In this document: positions 10,654-21,236 of the stretch, piece after piece
Numbering within the stretch: the first letter of the stretch is position 1
Layout of the letters: each line of letters starts with the position of its first letter
Position numbers and translations under genes: made by a program
The notes under the pieces: model-generated
Database searches by the model: none
What the model was told of the DNA's origin: nothing
The model's input: the letters and a program-made list of their open reading frames with translations, nothing else
From: Bacillus smithii
GTDB taxonomy: Bacteria > Bacillota > Bacilli > Bacillales > DSM-4216
Direction of reading: 5' to 3'
Length of the DNA: 64,000 nucleotides
Assembly: GCF_001050115.1 (NCBI RefSeq)
Contig: NZ_CP012024.1
Span: forward strand, 3,060,001-3,124,000

Positions 10654-11829
10654 TTACATTTTCCGGTGAGAAGACAAAAGTGGGTTTGAAACGTCCACAA
10701 TCTTTCCGGATTCTATATAGACACGGGGAACTCGATGGGAAATCATACAACCAATTTCATAATGAATCGTTTCAAGATTTGCCGCAATTTCATCCATCGT
10801 GATTTCATCCCGGCCTTGCTTACCGATCAAAACGACTTCCGTTCCTACGGGCACTTCCTCATCTAAGCGGATCATGCATTGATCCATGCAAATTCGTCCT
10901 ACGATAGGAGCTCTTTTCCCGCCAACCAGCACTTCTTGGCCTTGAAGCTTGCGAATCCAGCCGTCTGCATAGCCGATTGGCAAAGTAGCGATCCATTCAT
11001 CTTCCTTTGCTTCATATACACCCCCGTAGCTGATTCTTTCTCCCTTCTTCACCTTTTTCACATGAACAATTTTTGTATGCAGAGATAATGCCGGTTTTAA
11101 TTCAAAAGGAAGAAGGGATTGGATGTCGGCAGAAGGCGACAGCCCATACATCGAAATTCCATAGCGAACGAGATTAAAAGCATGAGATGTTTCTTTAAAC
11201 CTTAAAGTAGCTGCACTATTCGCGCAATGAATATATTTTGGTTTTTGTTCCAGAAGTTGCACCATCACTTGAAATTTTTCAAATTGTTTCCGGAAATAAT
11301 CTGTATCTACTTCGTCGGCTGTCGCAAAATGAGTAAAAATCCCTTCTAATCGAAAGGCAGGGGAACGCATAATTCGTTTTTCCAATGCTTTCAACTCTTT
11401 TTCGGTCCTTACACCGATTCGGCCCATTCCCGTATCTACTTTCATATGCACACTTAACGAGGAGCCATTCAAAAATGGTTCCGCTCTTTCCAACCATTCT
11501 TCCTGAAACACCGTCAACGAAATACGATGGTCTGCTGCCAACTTGGCGTCTTCCGGCCTGGAAGCTCCTAATACTAAAATCGGCACTTCGATTCCGCTGT
11601 TCCTTAATTTCAAAGCTTCATCTAAAAAGGCCACAGCCAAACCTTTGGCTCCCGCCTTTATAGCGGTGTTGGCAACTTGAACATCACCGTGACCGTATGC
11701 ATTGGCTTTTACCACAGCAAATAAATCCGTTGTAGACGGCAAAAGTTGCAAAGCTTCTTTTACATTATAAGCAATGTGATCCAAATTAATTTCAACCCAT
11801 GTATCCCTGTAAAACTGAGATGTATCCAC
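10654..11829 (-). CDS. alr: Alanine racemase
   Basis: 391 residues. The pyridoxal-phosphate lysine is in [10 protein letters not shown] (about residue 41) and the second catalytic base is the Tyr of ISYGGVY (about 268). Converts L-alanine to D-alanine for peptidoglycan and teichoic acid D-alanylation; ddl and murF further along use the same product. The start is GTG at 11829 behind GAAGGG. The genomic position next to ndoAI and ydcC is the standard Bacillus one. Confidence 0.97.
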   Translation of the reverse strand: MDTSQFYRDTWVEINLDHIAYNVKEALQLLPSTTDLFAVVKANAYGHGDVQVANTAIKAGAKGLAVAFLDEALKLRNSGIEVPILVLGASRPEDAKLAADHRISLTVFQEEWLERAEPFLNGSSLSVHMKVDTGMGRIGVRTEKELKALEKRIMRSPAFRLEGIFTHFATADEVDTDYFRKQFEKFQVMVQLLEQKPKYIHCANSAATLRFKETSHAFNLVRYGISMYGLSPSADIQSLLPFELKPALSLHTKIVHVKKVKKGERISYGGVYEAKEDEWIATLPIGYADGWIRKLQGQEVLVGGKRAPIVGRICMDQCMIRLDEEVPVGTEVVLIGKQGRDEITMDEIAANLETIHYEIGCMISHRVPRVYIESGKIVDVSNPLLSSHRKM

Positions 11830-11892
11830 TCATGACCCTTCTTTCCACTAAACTCCCCTTCATTATGACAAATATTGTCGAATTTTTAAATG

Positions 11893-11935
11893 CAAAAAAA
11901 GAACTGGCCTAAAAGTAAAATGACTTTTGAGCCAG
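11893..11935 (-). terminator. Rho-independent terminator after ydcC homologue
   Basis: On the minus strand CTGGC(TC)AAAAGT pairs with ACTTTT(AG)GCCAG and is followed by TTCTTTTTTT. It separates the lipoprotein gene from alr. Confidence 0.8.
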
Positions 11936-12005
11936 CCTTTTCTGTATCATATGAGTTTCCGTTGTTTAAATAGGGTAAAATTACCAATTAAAAAAGTATT
12001 CCCTC

Positions 12006-13025
12006 TTATTTTTCGGGATTTCCTTGCATGGAACTCGCAATTCTGATCATTTCTTGCTTCGTGAGGTTCTTCGATGCCAACGTATAGTCAACCCCTTGAT
12101 ACGTCCAAGAGAGCGAGTGATCCGTTATGGACCCGATGGCAAAGCCAAGATCCGCCACTTCACCATCCAAATCAATTGGTTCGGAAGCCTCAACAGCGTG
12201 AGCTTTTTCTTGAACAATCGTAAACGATTTTTTCCCGCCATAGGTAAGAACAACCCGTTTCCCATTATCAGATGACAACTCATTTTCTTCCACCAGCTTT
12301 GTTCCTTCTAAATCAGCAAGAGGATATTGAACGGAAAAATCTTGATCACCCGAGTTTGCAGCAACCGGTACTTCAAGCTGAGCTCCTGTCATATTCTTTT
12401 TCATATCAAAGGACGACGAATCAAAATTGGCATGTAGATCCAAATTTTTGAATTTGACGGTGACTAATGGATTGTGGTCGGTGTCCATTACTTTTACGGA
12501 GACAGGTGTTAAGTCTTTTTTGTTAAAAACGATTTCTTGGTAAGGAAGGATTTGCTTGTTTTGATAGCGGGTTTTGGTTTCAAATACATAGTGGTTTTTC
12601 GTTTCTTTAAAATTCGCCTCTTTATCTTCTAAAATGTCTTTCACTAACGACTCATATAAGTATGCTTGACTGCTGTTCTTAGGCCAATCACTTTGGAATC
12701 GAAAGCTTTTATTAAGGGCAGGAGTTAATACGTACACACCGGTATCATTTCGCAAAATCATTTGGCTCTGGTCTCTTTTGGCCGCCTTTAGTTCTACCCG
12801 GTAATATTGATGTTCTTTATTCCATACTTCCACATTATACGTTTGTTTTTCTTCTCCCACTTTTAAGGTCATTTGCGCTTCTGCTTTATACCCTTTTAAT
12901 TTGCCGATTTTTTCATTTAGATCGGAAACAACCTCCTCTTTTGTCTTAGAACCGCAGGCAGCGAGAACAATCATTGTCAATAAGCCAATGAATAAGAGCG
13001 CCACATTCTTTTTCATTCTTTTCAC
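12006..13025 (-). CDS. ydcC: LolA-like outer-membrane-lipoprotein-carrier-fold lipoprotein (YdcC)
   Basis: 339 residues. The N-terminus MKRMKKNVALLFIGLLTMIV followed by LAACGS is a lipoprotein signal with lipobox LAAC, so it is predicted to be anchored outside the membrane. The body has the beta-rich LolA/LppX-like pattern of the B. subtilis YdcC family, whose function is not established (a sporulation role has been reported for that gene). It lies between acpS and alr as in B. subtilis. Confidence 0.88.
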   Translation of the reverse strand: MKRMKKNVALLFIGLLTMIVLAACGSKTKEEVVSDLNEKIGKLKGYKAEAQMTLKVGEEKQTYNVEVWNKEHQYYRVELKAAKRDQSQMILRNDTGVYVLTPALNKSFRFQSDWPKNSSQAYLYESLVKDILEDKEANFKETKNHYVFETKTRYQNKQILPYQEIVFNKKDLTPVSVKVMDTDHNPLVTVKFKNLDLHANFDSSSFDMKKNMTGAQLEVPVAANSGDQDFSVQYPLADLEGTKLVEENELSSDNGKRVVLTYGGKKSFTIVQEKAHAVEASEPIDLDGEVADLGFAIGSITDHSLSWTYQGVDYTLASKNLTKQEMIRIASSMQGNPEK

Positions 13026-13197
13026 TTCCCCTTTGTCTCATTTAAACATGAAAGGGAGAGAGAAGATGTTCAATAACCTAAGATGAACAGGCACTTATGC
13101 CTCTTTCGTCCAGCGCTGTTGCCTGCAATCTCGGCTTTTCGATCTTGTCTCTCCTGCTGTTATCCAATATATGAGACAACCATAGGGAATATGTACT

Positions 13198-13563
13198 TTA
13201 AAAATCTTTTCCCATTTTTTCGATGATCACTTGAGCAGCAGCAAATTCCCGGCTATGCGTAATAGTTAAATGAACTCCTTCTTTAAAAGGCTTGACGATC
13301 ATCGGTTTTCCGTTCTCATTATATTGAATTTCGATGTCGTGAAACGTCAACTCTTTTCCGATTCCCGTTCCGTAGGCCTTGGAAAAAGCTTCTTTTGCCG
13401 CAAATCGCCCTGCCAAATATTCAGCTTGCCGTTTTGGCGATAAAGATTGAAATATATTCATTTCATTTGCAGTCAGTATTCTACATGGAAATTTCGGTTG
13501 ACGACGAATCAGCGTTTCAATCCTTTCCATTTCCACAATATCTAAACCAATGCCAATAATCAT
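13198..13563 (-). CDS. acpS: Holo-[acyl-carrier-protein] synthase
   Basis: About 121 residues, the usual size. The magnesium-binding motifs GIGLDIVEMERIE (Asp near residue 8) and RFAAKEAFSKA (Glu near 58) are present. Transfers 4'-phosphopantetheine from CoA to acyl carrier protein. ATG at 13563 matches the family start MIIGIG; the GTG just before it is unlikely. AAGGGACG precedes. Confidence 0.97.
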   Translation of the reverse strand: MIIGIGLDIVEMERIETLIRRQPKFPCRILTANEMNIFQSLSPKRQAEYLAGRFAAKEAFSKAYGTGIGKELTFHDIEIQYNENGKPMIVKPFKEGVHLTITHSREFAAAQVIIEKMGKDF

Positions 13564-13713
13564 CACAGTTCGTCCCTTCTAAATGATTTCCGGCCGCATA
13601 TAAATGGAGGTAGCATGTGAGAATCTTGCATCGAAATGCTTTTAGAACGCAGGATCGAAAAGCATTTCGTTGTTGCCCCAACTTCGTCACTCCCTTAACC
13701 AGAGGTGAAGTCC

Positions 13714-14310
13714 ATGTTTCAGCGCAGTGAACGAATGGCAGATTTTATCCGTTATTATCCTTGCGTTTCCACATTAGCCGGTATTCAGACTCTATTTTAT
13801 TTGGCGACATGGATTCCTTTTTTCCCTGCTGTCGCTTTCTACCAATCTTTTTCCGGAACCAATATTGCGATTGCGAATGGAGAATGGTGGCGACTCATTT
13901 CCTCCATTTTCATTCATAGAGGATTCTCCCATTTTTTCTTCAACACGATCACACTGGTTTTATTCGCTCCTCCTTTAGAGATTATGTTAAAAAAAATCAA
14001 GTTTTTATTACTCTACTTATTATCCGGGATTTTCGCAAATGCTGCCACCTTTCTATTTATGCCTTTAACCTACACTCATATCGGTTCAAGCGGAGCCATT
14101 TTCGGGTTATTCGGGTCCTTTGCCGCTTTCTTGCTGGTGAAGCCCCCTTTGCTAGCCGATCATCATCAAAAAATCATTTTTCCGGTTGTACTCATCGCTC
14201 TATTGATGACGTTTATTCAAACCGAAGTGAATATCGTTTCCCACCTGGCAGGTTTTGCTTGCGGATTCTTCATGGGCATCCTGTATCGAAAGAAACTCCT
14301 TGTTGAATGA
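13714..14310 (+). CDS. Rhomboid-family intramembrane serine protease (YdcA)
   Basis: About 198 residues with six hydrophobic segments. The catalytic Ser lies in GSSGAIFG and the catalytic His in SHLAGF; HRGFSHFFFNTITL is the conserved histidine/asparagine segment. Cleaves membrane proteins within the bilayer; substrates unknown. ATG at 13714 follows AGAGGTG. It is divergent from acpS and convergent with cshA. The ydbS-ydbT genes that separate it from cshA in B. subtilis are absent. Confidence 0.92.
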   Translation: MFQRSERMADFIRYYPCVSTLAGIQTLFYLATWIPFFPAVAFYQSFSGTNIAIANGEWWRLISSIFIHRGFSHFFFNTITLVLFAPPLEIMLKKIKFLLLYLLSGIFANAATFLFMPLTYTHIGSSGAIFGLFGSFAAFLLVKPPLLADHHQKIIFPVVLIALLMTFIQTEVNIVSHLAGFACGFFMGILYRKKLLVE

Positions 14311-14386
14311 TCATCCTATTAAGAACGACAATGGCGGAAAGCAACCAGCCGTTTTCGCATTTCTCGCTCCAGATATTTGCAAACAA

Positions 14387-14412
14387 AAAAGCATAGGAAT
14401 TCCTATGCTTTT
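14387..14412. terminator. Palindromic bidirectional terminator between rhomboid and cshA
   Basis: AAAAGCATAGGAAT is followed by its exact reverse complement, a 26-bp perfect palindrome. The cshA stop codon lies inside it. A and T runs on both sides suit termination from both strands. Confidence 0.7.
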
Positions 14413-15824
14413 GGAACGGATTTTCTTCGGCTCACGCGCGATCTTTGATTTTTGCGTTGATTTCCTTGTGTTTTATTAAAAGAACGTCTGCTCTCTTTTT
14501 TCATTGGCAGCGGCCCTTCCTCTGTAATATGGACAGGAGTGCGGTTAGGTTCTTTTGTAAGGAGTTTAAGGGCAGCGGCCACCACTTGACTTGGCGGGAA
14601 CTGTGCCAGCAACTCGTTCGCTAATTCTTGATAGTCCTCTAAATTTTCATTATTTAAGCATGTCTCAATTTCATTCACGGCTGCTTTTTGTTGTCCGATG
14701 AGCGCTTCCGTCCATGTCGGCGGCTGCATCGGCGTCATCCGTTTTTTCGTCGTTCGTTCTACTTCTCTTAAATAGCCCATTTCCCTAGGGGATACGAACG
14801 TAATGGCAATTCCTTCTTTTCCGGCTCGTCCGGTCCTGCCAATACGGTGAACATAGCTTTCCGGATCTTGCGGAATATCATAGTTATAAACATGAGTAAC
14901 CCCGGAAATATCCAATCCCCGTGCCGCGACGTCGGTCGCCACAAGAACATCGACTTTTCCTTCTTTAAACTTTTTCAGGACGTTCAAACGCTTCATTTGG
15001 CTAAGGTCCCCGTGAATCCCTTCAGCAGAATACCCGCGCAAAGTAAGCGCCCTTGTCAATTCATCCACTCTACGCTTCGTTCTGCCGAATACAATCGCAA
15101 GCTCAGGAGATTGTACGTCCAGAAGCCGGGAAAGAACGTCAAATTTTTCTCTTTCTTGAATCTTGATAAAATATTGTTCAATTTGCGGAACCGTCATTTC
15201 TTTTGCTTTCACTTGAACTAATTCCGGATTTTTCATAAATTTTTCGGCAATAGCACGGATCGGTTCCGGCATTGTTGCAGAAAAAAGAAGGGTTTGCCGT
15301 TCTCTCGGCATATGGGAAAGGATGGCTTCAATATCTTGAATAAAACCCATATTGAGCATTTCATCCGCTTCGTCAAGAACGAGCGTATGAAGATGGTCTA
15401 ATTTTAATGTCTGTCTATTGATGTGATCAAGAATTCTTCCCGGAGTTCCCACAATCACATGCGGCTGTTTTTTCAAAGCGCGGATTTGTCTTTGAATATC
15501 TTGGCCGCCGTACACTGCAAGAATGCGCACCCGTTTATGATAGCCGATCTTATATAATTCCTCTGATACTTGGATGGCCAATTCCCGTGTAGGGGCTATG
15601 ATCATTCCTTGAATATGATGATTTTTCGTATCGATTTTTTCCATTAACGGAATACCGAAAGCGGCGGTTTTCCCTGTACCCGTTTGAGCTTGTCCGATCA
15701 AATCCTTTCCGTCTAAGCTTTTTGGAATCGTGGCCGCTTGGATCGGAGTCGCCTCCTCGAAACCCAGTTGGTCAATCGATTTCAATAGAGCTGGACTCAA
15801 ACCTAATTCTACAAATTTTGTCAA
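14403..15824 (-). CDS. cshA: DEAD-box RNA helicase CshA
   Basis: About 473 residues. The Q motif (GFEEATPIQ), motif I (AQTGTGKT), motif Ia (PTRELAIQ), DEAD, SAT, and motif VI ([11 protein letters not shown]) are all present, followed by a basic C-terminal tail. Works in RNA unwinding, ribosome assembly and the degradosome. I chose TTG at 15824, 8 nt after AAGGAG, because family members start a few residues before FVELGLS; the open frame extends 15 codons further without a ribosome site. Confidence 0.96.
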   Translation of the reverse strand: MTKFVELGLSPALLKSIDQLGFEEATPIQAATIPKSLDGKDLIGQAQTGTGKTAAFGIPLMEKIDTKNHHIQGMIIAPTRELAIQVSEELYKIGYHKRVRILAVYGGQDIQRQIRALKKQPHVIVGTPGRILDHINRQTLKLDHLHTLVLDEADEMLNMGFIQDIEAILSHMPRERQTLLFSATMPEPIRAIAEKFMKNPELVQVKAKEMTVPQIEQYFIKIQEREKFDVLSRLLDVQSPELAIVFGRTKRRVDELTRALTLRGYSAEGIHGDLSQMKRLNVLKKFKEGKVDVLVATDVAARGLDISGVTHVYNYDIPQDPESYVHRIGRTGRAGKEGIAITFVSPREMGYLREVERTTKKRMTPMQPPTWTEALIGQQKAAVNEIETCLNNENLEDYQELANELLAQFPPSQVVAAALKLLTKEPNRTPVHITEEGPLPMKKESRRSFNKTQGNQRKNQRSRVSRRKSVPKA

Positions 15825-16582
15825 TTCTCTCTTCTCCTTCTTAAACCTAAATAAATGTTTGTTACACAATATGCAGTTTTTTTCGTCTTACTTTTCAAAA
15901 AGGCCTTCATTGTTTCACGATAAATTCCTTTTATTTATATTTTTCCTTTTGATGAAAATGATATGGATGAGAACAGTCAATCAAGAAAAAATATGGAAGT
16001 TTCAATCACATGAAACGGTCTTAAAATTAGTTTTTCAAAAAAACATGAATAAAACACCTTAAACAAAAAAATACTCTTCCCACTGAAGAGCGATATTTAG
16101 CGTCACTTTTATCCGCTAACTCAGTTTCCTACACACGGATACGAGTAAAGATATCGAAAAGCAATGAGCTTGAACTTTCCATTATAGTCTAGAAGTACAC
16201 AATCGCTAACCCTCTTAATGGTGGAAATGAAAGGAGACCTCCGGTTGGTATGCCGACTCCTTTGGCGGATTGATATGAAAGATGAATAACAAAGTGAAAC
16301 TCCCACTAGCGGCAGCCTTTTTCGCTGAAACAATCGGCCTTTTGCGGGCAACTGACGTGCAACTACATTTTATGCCTGGCCTCATGGGCAGGGGCTGCCC
16401 ATGAAAGCGTAATAAACAATTTACGGTAATCGTACCATTTCATTGAATAAAATTCAATTCCATCATCCTGATAACTTTATCCTTCTTAGTGGAAAAAAGC
16501 AAGGACTTTATTCCGTAAGATTGAGTCAAGTATTTGTGGGCAGTTTTTTTCTCCCTAACAATGAAAGCGGATTCACCATTTT
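15825..16582. other. Gap between cshA and the insertion sequence
   Basis: About 760 bp with no convincing gene. It holds a terminator at 16064-16090 and a perfect hairpin TCATGGGCA-GGGGC-TGCCCATGA at 16382-16404 that lacks a T-run. The short frames here have no ribosome sites. Confidence 0.6.
16064..16090 (-). terminator. Terminator upstream of cshA
   Basis: On the minus strand CTCTTC-AGTGG-GAAGAG is followed by TATTTTTTT. It would stop read-through from the insertion sequence into cshA. Confidence 0.65.
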
Positions 16583-18023
16583 AGGGTACTCTCTTGATAA
16601 AAAATTTGTCTTTTTTAAAATCCGGCCAACTCCTTTAAAGTCTTGTACACTGGAATATTTGCCTTACCTTTTAGGTATAGGAGATTGTCTCTTGTGACTT
16701 CACCAATTGTACTTGTCACCTTTTCTACGTAATGTTTTGGTGGATTCTTTTCCTCCTTGGTTTCTGTCCATCTTTCGACTTTCCCAAATAATGTTTTCAA
16801 TGCCAGATTGTCTAGGAAAGCCACCAATCCAGTAATCATGGCACTTACGCCTTTTTCTACCCAGCTACGTCCATTTTTGAGCCTTTTTGCGAAGACACTC
16901 ATCGTTCCCTCGGCACTTCCCATTGGACGCATTCCTTTGGTGTCAATACCTTGTTCTTGGAGCCACTTCCGGTAATCCCCGAGGGCTTCAGGATATTTTT
17001 CTAGTTGACGAATCAATTGGTCAAGACGTTCTTCCTGATCCTCTGTCTCTAGTGTTCCAACAGCACTGTTTAATTCCGTAAGTAGTTTCTGACTGTCATA
17101 GGACGCTAGTGCCTTTTGCATTTGGCGATAGCGAGGATGCTTACGGAATAAGCTGCGAATATCCCTTGCCACGTGGAAACGGTCAATTGAAAAGAATGCC
17201 CTGCCTTTAAAATGGTCTCGACAGGCTGTAATCCATCCGGCACCATCCCCGTTTATTACTAGCTTATGGACAGTTGGGTCATACTCGAAGTTTTCAATGA
17301 GAAAATCCTCAAACGCCTCCCAAAATGGCTGGTTCCCACGGTGAATAAAATGGCGTTTGTCTTTCAAACTTACTCGTTTTCCGTTGATTTCCCAGCCCTG
17401 ATGAACCGCTGCAATTTTTTCTTCCTTGCCCCGTTTTCCTTTTCCTTGACGTTTCACATATAGGCCGTCCACTTCCACGAATAGGACAGGATAGTTTACA
17501 GGCTGTCGCTCTTTTGGGATACTTTCAATCTGTAACAGGTGTTGACGTATAGCTTCGTGACTAATCACTCGGTATCCTAAAAGTGTTTCAAGCGTGTGTT
17601 CTGCCTTTCGATAGGATGGCCCTGTAATGGCAAGCTCTAGAGCCGCTTCTTCTATCAGCGGACTAAAGGAGCCGGTCCCTTCGAATTCCAAAGAGCGATC
17701 AAGCAGATAGACATATTCACCTTTCTCCCTGTCTCGGTAGTAGTTCCGTTTCACCTTTATTTCTCCAAAAAGACTGATAATAGTGGTGATACGCTTATCG
17801 AGTAGACGATAACGCTTTTTATTTCGTTCTTCAGCAATCTGCTTGTCCATGTCCTCTAATAGTGTTTTCATGACCTTTGAGAAGGTTTCCTGTAATTGCC
17901 TCCAAACTAATTGCTCAATCTGTTTTAAATTTGGATATACTGTGTTATTCTTTTGCATGAGGGGTTACTCCTTTGTTTGTGATTTAGTTTTGGTTGACTA
18001 AGATTCTACCAAGGAGTAACCCT
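16583..18023 (-). mobile_element. Insertion sequence of the ISLre2 type
   Basis: The transposase gene fills most of the element. The left end AGGGTACTCTCTTGATA and the inverted right end AGGGTTACTCCTTGGTA match with two small gaps, so I set the ends there. I found no clear target-site duplication, so the limits are provisional. A further copy of the right-end sequence in inverted orientation (GGGGTTACTCCTTTG, at about 17961) lies just inside. The element sits between cshA and murF, which are adjacent in B. subtilis. Confidence 0.65.
16615..17958 (-). CDS. ISLre2-family transposase (UPF0236)
   Basis: 447 residues without frameshift. The likely DDE acidic residues are in VEVDGLYVK, INGDGAGW and GSAEGTMS, with DRFHVARDI between the last two, as in the ISLre2/UPF0236 family. 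The frame is complete, so the element may be active. The start ATG at 17958 follows AAAGGAG-poor sequence, with the terminal repeat close upstream. Confidence 0.92.
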   Translation of the reverse strand: MQKNNTVYPNLKQIEQLVWRQLQETFSKVMKTLLEDMDKQIAEERNKKRYRLLDKRITTIISLFGEIKVKRNYYRDREKGEYVYLLDRSLEFEGTGSFSPLIEEAALELAITGPSYRKAEHTLETLLGYRVISHEAIRQHLLQIESIPKERQPVNYPVLFVEVDGLYVKRQGKGKRGKEEKIAAVHQGWEINGKRVSLKDKRHFIHRGNQPFWEAFEDFLIENFEYDPTVHKLVINGDGAGWITACRDHFKGRAFFSIDRFHVARDIRSLFRKHPRYRQMQKALASYDSQKLLTELNSAVGTLETEDQEERLDQLIRQLEKYPEALGDYRKWLQEQGIDTKGMRPMGSAEGTMSVFAKRLKNGRSWVEKGVSAMITGLVAFLDNLALKTLFGKVERWTETKEEKNPPKHYVEKVTSTIGEVTRDNLLYLKGKANIPVYKTLKELAGF

Positions 18024-18070
18024 CTTTTTCATGTTATTTGCTTATTAACTACCGCGCTTTCGCTTGGTGG

Positions 18071-18118
18071 CCCCCTCATTTGTTGAGCGTTCTAACGTTC
18101 CCTCAACAAATGAGGGGG
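18071..18118. repeat. Perfect 17-bp inverted repeat beside the insertion sequence
   Basis: CCCCCTCATTTGTTGAG and its exact reverse complement are separated by 14 bp. No T-run follows on either strand. It lies 80 bp past the murF stop and 48 bp outside the assumed end of the insertion sequence. It could be a murF terminator of unusual form or a remnant of another element. Confidence 0.6.
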
Positions 18119-18197
18119 TTAAATTTTGCCCACAATAATTTTACTCATACATTCCGTAAAGCAAATAAAAGCGTTCCGTTTTCATCGAAAAACAGCA

Positions 18198-19571
18198 TTA
18201 CGCTTGTAAAAGATGGACGACCTCTTCCAATTTCATACCTCGTGATGCCTTCACTAAAATCAGTTCATTTCCCGTTAACAAGGATTTCAGCTTTTCCACG
18301 AGTTTCTCTTTTTCCATAAAAGCGAAAACGCGGTGTTCCGGCAATACGGTTTTCGCACCTTTCGCAATATATTGGCCTAATTCACCAATGGTGAACACAT
18401 AGTCAATAGCATGTGGATTGATTTCTTTTCCAATCTCTTCATGGTATTGCTTTTCTTTCGGACCGAGTTCAAGCATATCGCCCAGAACTAAAATTTTCCG
18501 TTCGTAGCCTTGAAGTTCGGAAACCAAATCAATCGCTGCTCTTACCGAGGTAGGACTTGCATTATATGCATCATTGATAATTTTTTCTCCTTTGCTTCCC
18601 TCTACAAGTTCCAATCTCATTTTAGTTAATTCGATCTTTTTTAAGCCGTCTTCAATCTCATCGTAAGAGATCCCCAATTCACGAGCAACGAGAATAGCAG
18701 CCAATGCATTAAACACATTATGCTTACCGAGCACTGAAAGAAAGAATTCTCGTTCCGGTTCTGTATTAATGGAAAACCGGCTTCCCTCATTGGTCTGACG
18801 GATTTTCGTCGGGTATAAATCATTTTTTGCCGATTCCCCAAACGTTTTCACCGTCAAATGAGGCGTATTTTGGACTAGTCGCTCCAAAAGCGGTTCATCG
18901 CCGTGGTAAACAAGCACACCATTTTTGTCTAAGCCGTTAATAATTTCAAATTTTGCTTCTGCGATCGCTTCTCTTGAACCTAAATCTAACAGATGAGCTT
19001 CTCCAATATTGGTAATAACGGCTATATCCGGTCGAGCCATCCGCGTCAAAAAATCAATTTCCCCTTTTGAACTCATTCCCATCTCTAAAATCGCTGCTTC
19101 TGTATCTTGTTTCAAGGAAAGCAGCGTCAAAGGCAATCCGATATGATTATTGTAGTTTCCTTCCGCTTTTTGAACGCGGTATCGACTCGACAAAAGGCTG
19201 CTGATGATATCCTTTGTAGTCGTTTTTCCGTTGCTTCCGGTTACACCTACCACTTTGATCGACAGTTCATCACGATATGCTTTGGCAAGACGTTGGAGCG
19301 CTTCCAATGTATCGTCCACCATAATGATCGGGAAATGTTCCGGTGGATTGGGAACATCTTTTTGCCAAAGGGAAGCAGCTGCCCCATTTTGAAACGCTGT
19401 TTCGACGTAACGGTGCCCATCCGTATGGTCTCCCTTTAAAGGGACAAACAAATTCCCTTTTTCGATTTTTCGGGAATCAATACTCACTCCTTGAATCACA
19501 ATGTCTTTATGGGAAAGTTCATATGGTGCTCCCATCATTTCAGCAACTTGTTGAATCGTTTTGACAATCAT
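18198..19571 (-). CDS. murF: UDP-N-acetylmuramoyl-tripeptide--D-alanyl-D-alanine ligase
   Basis: 457 residues, standard Mur-ligase length. The ATP loop is GVTGSNGKTTTKD (about residue 110), with EGNYNNHIGLPLTLL and NDAYNASPTSVRAA as further signatures. Adds D-Ala-D-Ala to the UDP-MurNAc-tripeptide in the cytoplasm. Lies 86 bp after ddl in the same direction, so the two successive steps are probably one operon. Confidence 0.97.
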   Translation of the reverse strand: MIVKTIQQVAEMMGAPYELSHKDIVIQGVSIDSRKIEKGNLFVPLKGDHTDGHRYVETAFQNGAAASLWQKDVPNPPEHFPIIMVDDTLEALQRLAKAYRDELSIKVVGVTGSNGKTTTKDIISSLLSSRYRVQKAEGNYNNHIGLPLTLLSLKQDTEAAILEMGMSSKGEIDFLTRMARPDIAVITNIGEAHLLDLGSREAIAEAKFEIINGLDKNGVLVYHGDEPLLERLVQNTPHLTVKTFGESAKNDLYPTKIRQTNEGSRFSINTEPEREFFLSVLGKHNVFNALAAILVARELGISYDEIEDGLKKIELTKMRLELVEGSKGEKIINDAYNASPTSVRAAIDLVSELQGYERKILVLGDMLELGPKEKQYHEEIGKEINPHAIDYVFTIGELGQYIAKGAKTVLPEHRVFAFMEKEKLVEKLKSLLTGNELILVKASRGMKLEEVVHLLQA

Positions 19572-19657
19572 TTCCCTTCACCTTTTCTTCCTCGGAATAA
19601 ACAGACGCGGCATTTTGAAAAACCGCGTCCACTCTATGAAACTGTGTATTTGATCTT

Positions 19658-20722
19658 TTAAACGGTGTATTTGATCTTTTGTTTTTCCTCATGCCTTTTT
19701 ATGGCCAAATCAATTAATGTTTCAATCAGCTGAGGGTAATCTAAACCGCTATGTTTCCAAAGAAGCGGAAACATGCTGACGGGGGTAAATCCCGGCATCG
19801 TATTGACCTCATTAATCAGAACTCGGCCGTCTTCTGTCAAAAAGAAATCGGCACGAACCAGTCCGGAACAATCTAAAGCTTGGAAAGCTTTGATCGCTAT
19901 TTGCTCCATCTCTGCCTTAACTTTCTCAGAAATTTCTGCCGGTATAATCAATTGCGTACTATTATCTTGATATTTCGCTTTATAATCATAAAATTCCTTT
20001 TTAGGAACGATTTCTCCCGGTACGGAACATTTCGGATCATCGTTCCCGAGCACTCCCATTTCTATTTCTCTCGCTTTTACTCCCTGTTCCACAATGATTT
20101 TACGGTCATATTGAAAAGCTTCCTTAAAGGCCTTTTCCAATTCATCTCGATTGGAACATTTGTTAATTCCCACGCTGGAACCGAGGTTGGCCGGTTTCAC
20201 AAAACAAGGATAGCCGATTTCTTTTTCCGTTAATTCGTATGTTACTTCTTGATTTTTTTCCCAATGGCTGCGCGTAAACCAAACATAATCGACTTGGTCA
20301 AGGCCTGCTTCTGCAAATATATGTTTCATGATCACTTTGTCCATTCCCGCCGCCGAGGCTAAGACTCCATTTCCGACATAAGGAATGTTTAAAAGTTCAA
20401 GCATCCCTTGAACTGTGCCGTCTTCACCATTTGGTCCGTGCAAAAGCGGGAAGACCACATCAAACTCTTCACCGCCTTCCAGGAAAGCCGCTAACGGATG
20501 AGTGGACTCTTGGTTTTGAGGCGAAAACTGCAAATCTTCCACGCTTTCTGCCGGTCTTTCCAATTTCGGTCCTTTAATCCATTGTCCTTCTTTATTTATA
20601 TGAACCGGATACACGTCGAATTTTTCCAAATCCAACGCTTCCGTCACCGCTTTGGCTGTCTGAAGGGAAACTTCATGTTCCGCTGATTTCCCGCCATATA
20701 ATAAACAAACTTTCGTTTTCAT
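19658..20722 (-). CDS. ddl: D-alanine--D-alanine ligase
   Basis: About 354 residues with the ATP-grasp signatures [18 protein letters not shown] at the N-terminus, [16 protein letters not shown], and [17 protein letters not shown] near the end. Makes the D-Ala-D-Ala dipeptide used by MurF. The open frame is longer, but ATG at 20722 sits behind GGAGG with good spacing and matches the family start. Confidence 0.97.
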   Translation of the reverse strand: MKTKVCLLYGGKSAEHEVSLQTAKAVTEALDLEKFDVYPVHINKEGQWIKGPKLERPAESVEDLQFSPQNQESTHPLAAFLEGGEEFDVVFPLLHGPNGEDGTVQGMLELLNIPYVGNGVLASAAGMDKVIMKHIFAEAGLDQVDYVWFTRSHWEKNQEVTYELTEKEIGYPCFVKPANLGSSVGINKCSNRDELEKAFKEAFQYDRKIIVEQGVKAREIEMGVLGNDDPKCSVPGEIVPKKEFYDYKAKYQDNSTQLIIPAEISEKVKAEMEQIAIKAFQALDCSGLVRADFFLTEDGRVLINEVNTMPGFTPVSMFPLLWKHSGLDYPQLIETLIDLAIKRHEEKQKIKYTV

Positions 20723-20853
20723 CACGAACCTCCAATATTGTTGATTTTCATTAAGAAAAATCATTCTATTCCTGTTCATTGAATAACATTTCTATTTTAT
20801 CATTTCTTTACATGCCGGAAAAACGTTTCTTCATATGATTATATGCAATCACA

Positions 20854-21039
20854 CTATGAAATTTTAAGAAAATCTGGATAATACATGGCTTTTCGTTCTT
20901 TATTCAAGATTTCCTGTTTACTAAAGAAAGGCAGAAAGGTTCCATTTGGAATGGTCCGCCTCACTTTCCTGAAATGGTCATAGTCTGGAAAAAATTTCTT
21001 TAAAAGCTCCCCATTGCTTTTTCCACAAGAAACCGGAAA
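20854..21039 (-). pseudogene. Headless coding-like fragment, unknown protein
   Basis: An open frame of 61 codons that ends in TAG at 20854-20856 and has no ATG, GTG or TTG start after the stop at 21040-21042. The product has strongly protein-like character (KFFPDYDHFRKV, RRTIPNGTFLPFF, MYYPDFLKIS). It could be the 3' end of a gene upstream of ddl whose 5' part was lost. I do not recognise the family. Chance openness is not excluded. Confidence 0.35.
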
Positions 21040-21198
21040 TCAAGGGTCAATCCGAAAATAGATTAGAAAGTGGAGATCGTTTTTATTCTTATATTCGCAT
21101 TATAAAAACGCCAGCCTTAAAAAGAACAGCCCATGAATGCAAAAATAATGGAAACAAATAAGCCTTTTGATTTTTTTAATCATTGACAAAATCTAACC

Positions 21199-21236
21199 TT
21201 GACGTTAACGTTAAATGTAAATTGATACCATAATGG
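21199..21236 (+). promoter_or_regulatory. Candidate MerR-type promoter of the MFS exporter
   Basis: TTGACGTTAACGTTAA is an imperfect dyad centred on GTTAAC that includes a -35 TTGACG. A TACCAT-like -10 lies about 21 bp downstream. Over-long spacers with a dyad between the boxes are characteristic of MerR-family regulation. No merR gene adjoins. Confidence 0.45.
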
